The position numbers were made by a program, and so were the translations under genes. The notes below the pieces were generated by a model, which had not been told where the DNA came from, ran no database searches, and saw only the letters and a program-made list of their open reading frames with translations. 7,667 nucleotides of DNA from a bacterium (GTDB lineage Bacteria; Krumholzibacteriota; Krumholzibacteriia; JACNKJ01). This document shows positions 1-5,817 of the stretch, one piece after another. Location: NCBI GenBank assembly GCA_014382085.1, contig JACNKJ010000215.1:1-7667 (forward strand), written 5' to 3'. Numbering within the stretch: the first letter of the stretch is position 1; every line of letters starts with the position of its first letter.

Positions 1-567
1 TTTCGCATCAAGATGTGGCAGGAAAAGGTCGGGCAAACCCCAGGACACTTTTTCGAGTTCCCGCCCATCTTCGAAAATGCGAGCTACGCCTACTTCGGCG
101 CCGATGAGATCCATGCAGAATTTTAGAACGCGATTGAGGATGAGCTGTGTGTCCAGCTCCGTTAGCATCTGGCCCAAGGTTTCCAAAGCCTGAACGTGGA
201 AAACGCTTTCCTCGATGAGTCGTTCCTGTTCCTGCTGCGTCTTGTTGACGTAAATGGCGATGGCCACATGCTTCAAGAAAGAGAAGAACAGGGGATTGGT
301 TCTCGCGAAAGGTGGAGTGATCTTGAACTCACCGAATTTATCCCCATCCAGTTCCAAGGAGAAACTCTGGGTGTCGTTGCTCGACCAAATTGAGTTCCAA
401 TCGATGAGAGTCTCACCCTTGGCCGTAGTGAGCTTCACTTCGAATTCGTCCACTGTGAAGGCGTCGCGCATGATGCGAGTCAGGTTTTGATAGAATTCAT
501 CCGCATCTTGATGGGCGTAGAGACGTTCGAGCAGGCGATCGATATTGGCGCGTCCGCTGCCGGTCAT
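1..567 (-). CDS. GAF-domain signalling protein, N-terminal 189 residues (C-terminus outside window)
   Basis: The frame is open from an ATG at 567 to base 1, so the protein continues beyond the window. Residues 1-109 end in a pattern (GDKFGEFKI followed by FFSFLKHVAIAIYVNK) that resembles the last strand and helix of a GAF domain, so the first domain is probably a degenerate GAF. Residues about 108-132 form a charged helical linker. From about residue 130 (LGQMLTELDTQLILNRVLKF, then GAEVGVARIFEDG) a second, more typical GAF domain begins. GAF domains sense small ligands or act as dimer sensors ahead of an output domain; the output domain (GGDEF, phosphatase or kinase) is not visible. The start codon overlaps the stop of the upstream HDOD gene in an ATGA, implying translational coupling and a shared pathway. 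The GAF assignment is by pattern only; the output is unknown. Confidence 0.75.
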   Translation of the reverse strand, partial: MTGSGRANIDRLLERLYAHQDADEFYQNLTRIMRDAFTVDEFEVKLTTAKGETLIDWNSIWSSNDTQSFSLELDGDKFGEFKITPPFARTNPLFFSFLKHVAIAIYVNKTQQEQERLIEESVFHVQALETLGQMLTELDTQLILNRVLKFCMDLIGAEVGVARIFEDGRELEKVSWGLPDLFLPHLDAK

Positions 568-1463
568 TCCTCCACCTCCTCGCGCTGTGCCTGATAGAGC
601 TTGTCGATTTCCATCAGATCCTGACGCAGTTCCCACAAGATCGAGGTGAATTTTTCACGGGGAATTGTCAGTGCGCGGATGTCCTGAATGTGGTCGCTGG
701 ATTCAATTTCGATGGTGAGATCAGGCACGTTCTTGGTGCCGAGCCCCCACTCCTTTAAAATATTGTTGGCCAGGTTTATAAGCACCGCTCCGGCCTTAGC
801 TCGTCCGCCCACATAGGGATTGTGGTGAAAACGCACAGCCTCGATCAGGATTTCCGGGATCTTCCACTTTCGGAAGATGTGCCGCGCCAGATCGGCGTGA
901 TCGAGTCCGGCAGTCTCGGCTTCTTCCTCGAGACTGATTTCGCGCACGCCCTCTTCATTGATCAGAATCTTGTCCAGGATGAGCTTGCCCACGTCGTGGA
1001 GTAGACCCGCCACAAAGGCCTCTTCAGGCCCCAGAACCTTGGTCTTGGCCTCGCGTGCGAGAGCTCTACAGGCGATGGCCACACCCATGGAGTGCATCCA
1101 GTATCCCCGGTCGGGGAATTTGTAGCTTTTGAATTTGTGACTCAGCAATCCACTGGAACTGACGGCGTAGACCATGTTCTTCATGTTGTCCATGCCGATA
1201 AGGACCACCGATTCCCGGATGGTCTTTATACTCCGTGTTCCAGCGTAAAAGCTGCTATTGGCCACCTTCAGAAGACGCGCCGTTAGGGCGGAATCCTTTC
1301 GGATGACTGTTTCGAAATCGGCTGCCGTAAAGTAGTCGCGACTGGTTAAAGCCAGGAACTCCCTGACCACATCGGAAAGACTTGGCAGTTCTTCGATTTG
1401 AGCAAGTGCTTTTTTCTGAAGTGTTTTGCGCTCCACATTGCCGAATACAGAATTCGTCGGCAT
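564..1463 (-). CDS. HDOD domain protein (signal transduction)
   Basis: This 299-residue protein is a single HDOD domain. The N-terminal helical half (about 20-110) has the typical pattern of a helix after 'LPSLSDVV', then 'IRKDSALTARLLKVANSSFY' and 'SIKTIRESVVLIG'. The second half carries HD-superfamily residues: H124 (YWMHS), H156-D157 (LLHDVGK), H189 (GLDHADLA) and H213-H214 (FHHNP). HDOD proteins usually act as regulators of motility, biofilm, stress or cyclic-di-GMP signalling rather than as enzymes. Here the metal-ligand set looks intact, so phosphohydrolase activity cannot be excluded. The ATG at 1463 follows an AGGGAG Shine-Dalgarno 5 bases upstream. The gene is 96 bases downstream of the PilZ gene and overlaps the next GAF gene by 4 bases. 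The family is clear; the specific role is not. Confidence 0.9.
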   Translation of the reverse strand: MPTNSVFGNVERKTLQKKALAQIEELPSLSDVVREFLALTSRDYFTAADFETVIRKDSALTARLLKVANSSFYAGTRSIKTIRESVVLIGMDNMKNMVYAVSSSGLLSHKFKSYKFPDRGYWMHSMGVAIACRALAREAKTKVLGPEEAFVAGLLHDVGKLILDKILINEEGVREISLEEEAETAGLDHADLARHIFRKWKIPEILIEAVRFHHNPYVGGRAKAGAVLINLANNILKEWGLGTKNVPDLTIEIESSDHIQDIRALTIPREKFTSILWELRQDLMEIDKLYQAQREEVEE

Positions 1464-1559
1464 GAGACTCCCTTCTCAGAGGGTGCGGTTCCCCTCGCTT
1501 GGGAGTATCGGCTCGTTTACTTGGGCGCTTGAGTAATAAAGACTTCTAGAGATTGAAGA

Positions 1560-1919
1560 TTATTCGTCCGCGATTCTTTCGTGGACATAAGCGTCCATTT
1601 TATCACGGTTTTCTTCATCGATATCGAAGAAAAAACATGCAACCTTGTAGCTTTCCTGCGAAGGTTCTTCCATGGGCGGCTCACAACGGACAACGATGCC
1701 TTCTTGGGTGAAGGGCCAGACATCTCCCGAATCGTCCAGAGGTAGACGGATGATCATCGGCAACTTGGTGCCCTCGTCCATGAAGTAGCTGGTCTCGAAA
1801 TAGACACCCGAGTGGCTGATGTTGATGGTCATGCCCAAGAGAGGATGCTCCCGCCCTGGGAGATCCAATTCCACATCGGTGCTGATATCAAGCCTCGCGG
1901 CGCCTCTACGTTCTTTCAC
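1560..1919 (-). CDS. PilZ domain protein, predicted cyclic-di-GMP receptor
   Basis: With a GTG start at 1919 this is a 119-residue, single-domain PilZ protein. Both cyclic-di-GMP-binding signatures are present near the N-terminus: R5-x3-R9 (ERRGAARLD) and the [D/N]-x-S-x-x-G motif as N33-I-S35-H-S-G38, followed by a beta-barrel-like stretch (VYFET, KLPMIIRLPL, EGIVVRCE) and an acidic C-terminal helix. Such stand-alone PilZ proteins change a partner's activity when cyclic-di-GMP binds. I chose the GTG over an in-frame ATG at 2015 because AAGGAG lies 7 bases before it, and because the longer version would add 32 residues lying inside the end of the RNase R gene and unlike any PilZ N-terminus. 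The GTG sits one base after the RNase R stop codon, so translation is probably coupled. The following HDOD and GAF genes suggest a joint signalling role; that is inference. Confidence 0.88.
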   Translation of the reverse strand: MKERRGAARLDISTDVELDLPGREHPLLGMTINISHSGVYFETSYFMDEGTKLPMIIRLPLDDSGDVWPFTQEGIVVRCEPPMEEPSQESYKVACFFFDIDEENRDKMDAYVHERIADE

Positions 1920-1920
1920 T

Positions 1921-3690
1921 TCAATGCTCCTTCGGGGGTGATTCCTGGACAGTTTCGCCCCTATCCGAATGTTCCTCAAGCAAAAAGTGGATCCTTCGGG
2001 TGAAGAGATTTGCATCCACCAGAAGAACTTTCATACGGTCTCCCGAAGCATAGACCTTCCCCGTTCGTTCTCCCCTAAGACGTTCGTGTTCTTCCTCATA
2101 GTTGAACCACTCGTCGCCCAGTAAGGATGCGGGGAGGAAACTCTCTACTCCACTATCCGGCAACCTGATAATCAAGCCTCCAGCCAAAACCGCCTGAACT
2201 TCCATGTCAAAGATCTCGCCCATATGGCGCCTTGCCCAAAGGGTCATTTCCAATCTTAAACCATCGCGCTCGGCCGCCATGGAATTACTCTCCACTTCGG
2301 TGAGTTCGACGCCCAAGGATTCGAGATCTCGTGGCTCCTGACCTCTTTTGTTGCGAAGAATGGCCTTGATCTGTCGGTGTACGAGTAAATCCGGATATCG
2401 ACGAATGGGGCTCGTGAAATGAAGATAATCTTCCCAGGAGAGTCCGAAATGACCCAGTGGCTTAGGTCCATAGGCCGCGCGTTTCATTGAGCGAAGCATT
2501 TTAAACAGCAATCGTTCTCGATCCTCATGCTCGGACACCTTTGCAGCCAAACGGCGATAGTCTTCGCTCCGTATGGGCCCGCGCCTTTTCCAGGTGATTC
2601 CCCGCTTTTCTAGAAATGCCTGCAGCTGCTGGACGTCTTCCTCATTGGGACGCTCATGGACCCGGTGCAAAGTTTTAACCTTACGCTCACGAAGGAAGCG
2701 GGCGACCTCACGATTGGCCGCCAGCATGCATTCCTCCACAATGGCGTGACTTCTAAGGAATTTGTTGGGACCGAAGCTTTCAACCTGCCCATCCACCTCC
2801 TGGGGCACCCGCTCCGGCAGAATAAAGTGGATGGCGCCTTCCTCGCTTCGGCGGGCTCGAAGCAAGACCGAAAGTGACAGTAATCCTCTCAGGGTGTCAG
2901 CGAACTCTCCCGGCTCCTCGAGCAACTCATCCGCCCGTTCGTAGCTGAGACTGGCGCTCACCTGCACACGGCTCTCCACGATCTCCGTGGATATGATTTC
3001 GCCTCGAGCGTCAAAATTCATGAACACAGTCATGGCCGGGCGTGCCTTGTTCTCCAGCAGGGAACAAAGATCTCCCGACAAGCGTTGGGGCAGCATGGGA
3101 ATTGTGTCTAAGTAGAAGTAAGTGGAATTGCCGCGTCTGCGGGCTTCCACATCGAGCGGACTGCCTTCATGAACGTATTGCGCGACATCGGCAATGTGCA
3201 CGCCTAGCCGGTGGCCCCCGTCTTTCAGAGCTTCCAGGCTAAGGGCATCATCATGATCGCGTGCATCTGCTGGATCGATGCAAATGATGCGCAGGTCACT
3301 GAGATCACGGCGCTCACCCCGCATAAACGGGTCACGTTCAGCTTGAGTATCGGCCTCCATGAGCACAGATTCGGGGAATGCGGCATCGAGTCCGTATTCG
3401 CCCAACAAGTGTTCCATGCCTCGGGCACGTTCCTGCTCGACGCTTTCCAATGGAAGCGAAGCCCCTCCATGCCGACCCAGGCCGCGGCCGCGTTTAGGCT
3501 CAAGTGAGGGCAAAAGAAAACGCCCCCGATGCTTGCGGAGGGCATCGCCCTCCAGCATCCGGAGCAATATGCGACGAAGTTGCCGGGAATCCCCACGCCT
3601 GAGACCGAGTTCCTCTCGGATGCGCCCGGGCAGTAGTCCGCCCGGGTGCCGTCTCAGCAGTGCGAGGATGGATCCCTGAAGGTCATCCAC
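1921..3690 (-). CDS. rnr: RNase R/RNase II-family 3'-5' exoribonuclease, short form without cold-shock domains
   Basis: This 589-residue RNB-family enzyme would degrade RNA processively from the 3' end in the cytoplasm. Residues about 1-61 form the winged helix found at the start of RNase R. The catalytic RNB domain spans about 127-460, with the metal-binding aspartates D139, D145, D147 and D148 (IDPADARDHDDA), the nucleotide-stacking tyrosine region near Y191 (NSTYFYLDTIPMLPQRLS) and the HFTSPIRRYPDL motif (424-435, with R430). A C-terminal S1 RNA-binding domain covers about 490-573. RNase R proteins are typically 700-800 residues, with two cold-shock domains between winged helix and RNB. 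Here only about 50 residues lie there (62-112), basic and low in hydrophobics, so both cold-shock domains appear absent. The frame is uninterrupted. The GTG at 3690 is 12 bases after the preceding small gene's stop; its Shine-Dalgarno is weak, suggesting coupling. The symbol is by family; orthology to E. coli rnr is not certain. Confidence 0.92.
   Translation of the reverse strand: MDDLQGSILALLRRHPGGLLPGRIREELGLRRGDSRQLRRILLRMLEGDALRKHRGRFLLPSLEPKRGRGLGRHGGASLPLESVEQERARGMEHLLGEYGLDAAFPESVLMEADTQAERDPFMRGERRDLSDLRIICIDPADARDHDDALSLEALKDGGHRLGVHIADVAQYVHEGSPLDVEARRRGNSTYFYLDTIPMLPQRLSGDLCSLLENKARPAMTVFMNFDARGEIISTEIVESRVQVSASLSYERADELLEEPGEFADTLRGLLSLSVLLRARRSEEGAIHFILPERVPQEVDGQVESFGPNKFLRSHAIVEECMLAANREVARFLRERKVKTLHRVHERPNEEDVQQLQAFLEKRGITWKRRGPIRSEDYRRLAAKVSEHEDRERLLFKMLRSMKRAAYGPKPLGHFGLSWEDYLHFTSPIRRYPDLLVHRQIKAILRNKRGQEPRDLESLGVELTEVESNSMAAERDGLRLEMTLWARRHMGEIFDMEVQAVLAGGLIIRLPDSGVESFLPASLLGDEWFNYEEEHERLRGERTGKVYASGDRMKVLLVDANLFTRRIHFLLEEHSDRGETVQESPPKEH
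1927..1932 (-). promoter_or_regulatory. Shine-Dalgarno AAGGAG for the PilZ gene, inside the RNase R gene
   Basis: The hexamer AAGGAG encodes the Lys-Glu just before the last codon of the RNase R gene and lies 7 bases before the GTG at 1919. It decides the PilZ start and shows that PilZ translation is initiated by ribosomes finishing, or binding next to, the RNase R stop codon. Confidence 0.8.
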
Positions 3691-3702
3691 GCGTGGACCG
3701 AC

Positions 3703-3795
3703 CTACTTCTTCTTCTTATGACGATTCTTACGAAGACGCTTCTTGCGTTTGTGAGTCGCAATCTTCTTGCGCTTGCGTTTTCTGCCGTTGGGCAC
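3703..3795 (-). CDS. 30-residue AURKAIP1/COX24-domain (bS22-like) basic ribosomal protein
   Basis: A GTG at 3795 opens a 30-codon gene ending in TAG at 3703. The product is almost wholly Lys/Arg with a few His (begins MPNGRKRKRKK, centre ATHKRKKRLRKNRH, ends in four Lys). I recognise this as the short bacterial AURKAIP1/COX24 (mS38-like) family, whose mitochondrial relative is a small-subunit ribosomal protein and whose mycobacterial relative is bS22; very similar 30-residue proteins are common in Bacteroidetes. It most likely binds rRNA in the 30S subunit. A Shine-Dalgarno AAAGGGG lies about 8-9 bases before the GTG. It sits 71 bases after the HU-family gene and 12 bases before RNase R, in the same direction. 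It has no hydrophobic core and cannot fold alone. It is easily missed by gene callers because of its size and GTG start. Confidence 0.85.
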   Translation of the reverse strand: MPNGRKRKRKKIATHKRKKRLRKNRHKKKK

Positions 3796-3866
3796 GAAAA
3801 CACCCCTTTCGATCAAACGTTTTTCGTTAGATGGACCGGTGTCCTGATTTCACCTTTGGAGAGGAA

Positions 3867-4169
3867 TTAGTCCTCGATCTTTTCCGCCAGTTCAGGCCGG
3901 TTCACTATGGACTTCAAGTCGTTGGACGCCTTGAAGAAAGGAATCAGCTTAGCAGGAACGAAAACCGATGTTCCCGTCCTGGGATTTCGGGCGCGGCGGC
4001 TCCGGCGTTGCTTGACTCTGAAACTTCCAAATCCCCGCAGCTCGACCTTATCTCCTCGGGCGAGGGCATCCCCGATATTATCGAGGACAAGATTCACCAC
4101 GATGCCCGTGTCCTTCTTACTTAAATTGACGTGCTCGGAGATGACTTCGACGAGATCGGCCTTGGTCAT
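3867..4169 (-). CDS. HU/IHF-family DNA-binding protein
   Basis: This 100-residue protein matches the HU/IHF fold over its whole length. It has an N-terminal helical dimer region (MTKADLVEVISEHVNLSKKD), the turn and strand GDKVELRGFGSF (39-50), and the DNA-clamping arm with RNPRTG (61-66), where P63 is the intercalating proline, followed by FVPAKLIPFFKAS and a closing helix. It would bend and compact DNA as a dimer. The GFGSF/RNPRTG combination and the 'RGFGSFRV' strand lean towards the IHF-beta side, but these signs do not separate HU from IHF. The C-terminus extends about 8 residues (RPELAEKIED) beyond the usual end. The ATG at 4169 is preceded by AGGGGG four bases upstream. A sigma70-type promoter and a structured leader lie just upstream, so this is probably the first gene of the unit running to RNase R and beyond. 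Confidence 0.93.
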   Translation of the reverse strand: MTKADLVEVISEHVNLSKKDTGIVVNLVLDNIGDALARGDKVELRGFGSFRVKQRRSRRARNPRTGTSVFVPAKLIPFFKASNDLKSIVNRPELAEKIED

Positions 4170-4198
4170 TCGTCCCCCTTGGAGGGCCAGTTACCAGA

Positions 4199-4241
4199 GC
4201 CCCCCGGAGGGGCCTTATCCGCAACGGCCTTCTCTGGCCGT
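4199..4241 (-). promoter_or_regulatory. Structured 5' leader of the HU-family gene (two hairpins)
   Basis: The predicted leader can fold into two stems. One is a 6-bp stem (ACGGCC/GGCCGT, 4224-4229 with 4236-4241) with a 6-base loop. The other is a 5-bp GC-only stem (4199-4203 with 4209-4213) with a 5-base loop. C-rich runs in the leader could also pair with the G-rich Shine-Dalgarno (AGGGGG) before the ATG. It matches no riboswitch I recognise. It may be a leader for translational or autogenous control, or simply GC-rich spacer; function is inferred only from pairing. Confidence 0.35.
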
Positions 4242-4251
4242 AAGAAACGCC

Positions 4252-4280
4252 AAAGTATCACCTAAGCTGTATTTTGTCAA
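4252..4280 (-). promoter_or_regulatory. Sigma70-type promoter for the HU-family gene and its operon
   Basis: Reading the minus strand, a perfect -35 box TTGACA (4280-4275) is followed by exactly 17 bases and a -10 box TACTTT (4257-4252), which keeps the three most conserved positions of TATAAT. Transcription would begin near 4245, giving a leader of about 75 bases before the ATG at 4169. The region just upstream is AT-rich in places. An additional weaker -10-like TATACT (4317-4312) upstream on the same strand lacks a good -35 box. Confidence 0.65.
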
Positions 4281-4488
4281 AGGTTTGGAGAGAAAAACAT
4301 AGGGGCTGGCGAGTATAATTCGCGGATAGATATAAAATGACCCCGCAATTGCCGTATTGCCAAACACGGGAAAGCGCAGCACGCAGTGTGGGATTGGGCC
4401 CCCGTAGAATGCACCTACAAACAATGCAGGGTCTTATTCGATTGTGTCGGGGGGCTGATTATCAAGAGACGGGCCAGAGTGCTTCTAA
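4281..4488. other. About 200-base intergenic stretch with no supported gene
   Basis: This lies between the terminator of the GlmU-like gene and the HU promoter. Short open frames here on both strands lack family resemblance and good ribosome sites. I see no tRNA, 6S, SRP, RNase P or tmRNA signatures. It contains a perfect TATAAT on the plus strand (4314-4319) without a properly spaced -35 box, a CCCCCG/CGGGGG pairing (4399-4404 with 4448-4453) enclosing about 43 bases, and a small GCAAT/ATTGC stem (4345-4360). It may hold an unrecognised small RNA or be plain spacer. Confidence 0.4.
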
Positions 4489-4518
4489 AAATAGACGTGG
4501 CCCTAGCCACTGCTATTT
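4489..4518 (-). terminator. Probable terminator of the methyltransferase-lipoprotein-GlmU-like unit
   Basis: On the minus strand a core stem GTGGC/GCCAC (4510-4506 with 4501-4497) with a 4-base loop is extended by an outer 6-bp stem AAATAG/CTATTT across a 2x2 internal loop. The 3' side runs into TATTTTTA. The GC core plus a T-run suits an intrinsic terminator about 110 bases after the GlmU-like stop codon. On the plus strand the T-run is poorer, so the minus orientation is preferred. Confidence 0.5.
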
Positions 4519-4567
4519 CAAGACTCTACATCGTCGGTCTTTTGCGGCTTGCGAAATCCGAAAAGGA

Positions 4568-4620
4568 GGGAGCTTCCCGGATGGGGCCAAATATTCCCCA
4601 CATGGGTAAGCTTTTACCCA
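4568..4620 (-). other. Tandem hairpins right after the GlmU-like stop codon
   Basis: Three consecutive inverted repeats follow the stop at 4629. The first is a 7-bp stem TGGGTAA/TTACCCA (4603-4609 with 4614-4620) with a 4-base loop. The second is TGGGG/CCCCA (4582-4586 with 4596-4600). The third is a 4-bp GGGA/TCCC (4568-4571 with 4575-4578), which is followed on the minus strand by TCCTTTT. None has a clean T-tract. They may protect the mRNA 3' end or act together with the downstream terminator. Confidence 0.45.
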
Positions 4621-4628
4621 ACAAGGAT

Positions 4629-5807
4629 CTAGGAGGATGGCTCGGCCATGCTCAGATAGAGAGCTTGTCGTGCAGGATCCAGTACGATATCCCTGCGGGC
4701 CATGACGGCCTTGGCTGTGGCCAGGGCCTTGTCCACCTGATGAACCTCCATAACTCCATCGCCGGCCCAGGAGAAATCGGAGAGTTCCTTGGGCGGAAAG
4801 CCCGATCCAAACCAATTGCAGAAGGATCCGATGACACTGCCCGTATTGATGCGACCACCTATGGCGATTTTGCTGTGGTCACCGATGCAGCATCCCAGAA
4901 TATTCTGGCCCGATTCGAAAGGACGACCGCGCCAGCTTGTTCGCACACTGGAGTAGTTGTTCTTGAGATCACTATTATTAGTGCCAGCTCCCAGATTCAC
5001 CCATTCGCCAATGACCGCATGGCCCAAGAATCCATCGTGCTGTTTGTTGGCATATCCGAGGAAGACGCTTTCCTCGATCTCACCGCCCAAACGACATTGG
5101 GGACCCGCAAAAACTCCATGAAGCAATCTTGCCTGGGGGCGCACCAAGGTTCCCGGTCCCAAAAAACAGGGCCCGCCGATATAGGATTGCGCCGCCACCT
5201 GGGCACCCCTGTCCAGCAATACAGGTCCTTCGGATATGGCTACGTCCGGCTGCACTTTAGCGCCGGGTGCGAGGTAGAGTTCGCCCTCCCCCACTTTTTT
5301 CGCACCGGTCTGGGCAAGCGCGTCGGTCCAGCGGGTGAGCAGCAAGCCGGCGCTGATCTGGGGCATCTCCCACCAAAATCGCAGCATGGGGCCGAAGGCA
5401 GATTTTAGTGGCTTGTCGGAAGGCTCGGGCGGAGCTGCGGGATCGTCGAGGGATTTCAGGAAGTCCAGCGCTTCACCACCGGCCAGTCGCCTTGCAAACT
5501 CTAATGCCCCTGCATCCAGGGTTTGGCCCGGGTTCAAATCGCTTAGAGCCTCTGCAAGCTTATCGTTGATCGGCAGGAGTCGTGCATCGATTAGGTATAC
5601 ATCGTCGGCCTTGATACTTGGGCGCGGGGAAAGACCCTGCAATTTTTCTCGAGACCAAAAATGCATGTCGGCATCAGGAAGGGCTCGCTTCAGAAGAGTC
5701 GCCGATGTGAATGGCCCGAGTGCGATGTCCCAAACGGGTCGTGTTGACGCGGGCGGGCCCAGCCAATCCACTTCAGGGCTCTCATACAGGATGATCGTGG
5801 CGGGCAT
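4629..5807 (-). CDS. GlmU-like protein: putative sugar-nucleotidyltransferase / left-handed beta-helix acetyltransferase
   Basis: This 392-residue protein resembles the alternative GlmU family of Bacteroidetes and related phyla, predicted to make UDP-N-acetylglucosamine for cell envelope synthesis. The N-terminal part (about 1-170) carries STRPVWDIALGPFT (21-34), the TRP...G element of that family, but not the LxxGxGTRM loop of classical GlmU. From about residue 175 to 345 it shows hexapeptide repeats of a left-handed beta-helix (for example LYLAPGAKVQPDVAI and SYIGGPCFLGPGTLV). The segment KQHDGFLGHAVIG aligns with the E. coli GlmU catalytic-histidine segment, placing H257 at the acetyltransferase base position. 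GAGTNNSDLKNNY (273-285) is the family hallmark. The ATG at 5807 lies 10 bases after the lipoprotein stop, and its AGGAG Shine-Dalgarno overlaps that TAG. The sugar substrate is not certain, and the N-terminal half may be degenerate. Confidence 0.82.
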   Translation of the reverse strand: MPATIILYESPEVDWLGPPASTRPVWDIALGPFTSATLLKRALPDADMHFWSREKLQGLSPRPSIKADDVYLIDARLLPINDKLAEALSDLNPGQTLDAGALEFARRLAGGEALDFLKSLDDPAAPPEPSDKPLKSAFGPMLRFWWEMPQISAGLLLTRWTDALAQTGAKKVGEGELYLAPGAKVQPDVAISEGPVLLDRGAQVAAQSYIGGPCFLGPGTLVRPQARLLHGVFAGPQCRLGGEIEESVFLGYANKQHDGFLGHAVIGEWVNLGAGTNNSDLKNNYSSVRTSWRGRPFESGQNILGCCIGDHSKIAIGGRINTGSVIGSFCNWFGSGFPPKELSDFSWAGDGVMEVHQVDKALATAKAVMARRDIVLDPARQALYLSMAEPSS

Positions 5808-5817
5808 CGTGGCTCTC

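Noticed and set aside
1464..1559. Possible terminator between PilZ and HDOD genes
   Set aside because: Only a weak 5-bp stem (GAGGG/CCCTC) with no T-run was found, so the signalling genes are probably still co-transcribed.
1920..2015. Longer PilZ version starting at an ATG at 2015
   Set aside because: The added residues lie inside the RNase R gene and do not look like a PilZ N-terminus; the GTG at 1919 has a well-spaced AAGGAG.
3706..3717. Short CTT/AAG triplet run resembling a microsatellite
   Set aside because: It is the four-lysine C-terminus of the 30-residue COX24/bS22-like gene, in frame and ending in TAG.
4215..4424. Minus-strand open frame of 69 codons upstream of the HU gene
   Set aside because: It runs through the HU promoter and leader, has no recognisable motif and no supported Shine-Dalgarno.
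4316..4600. Possible tRNA, 6S RNA, SRP RNA or tmRNA in the largest spacer
   Set aside because: No T-loop (GGTTCRANNCC), no tmRNA ends and no SRP or RNase P core motifs were found; the two ends of the spacer do not pair into a 6S-like rod.
4386..5408. Long plus-strand open frame of 340 codons
   Set aside because: It lies mostly opposite the GlmU-like gene, whose repeats and motifs are clear. Its translation shows no domain pattern and there is no good ribosome site.
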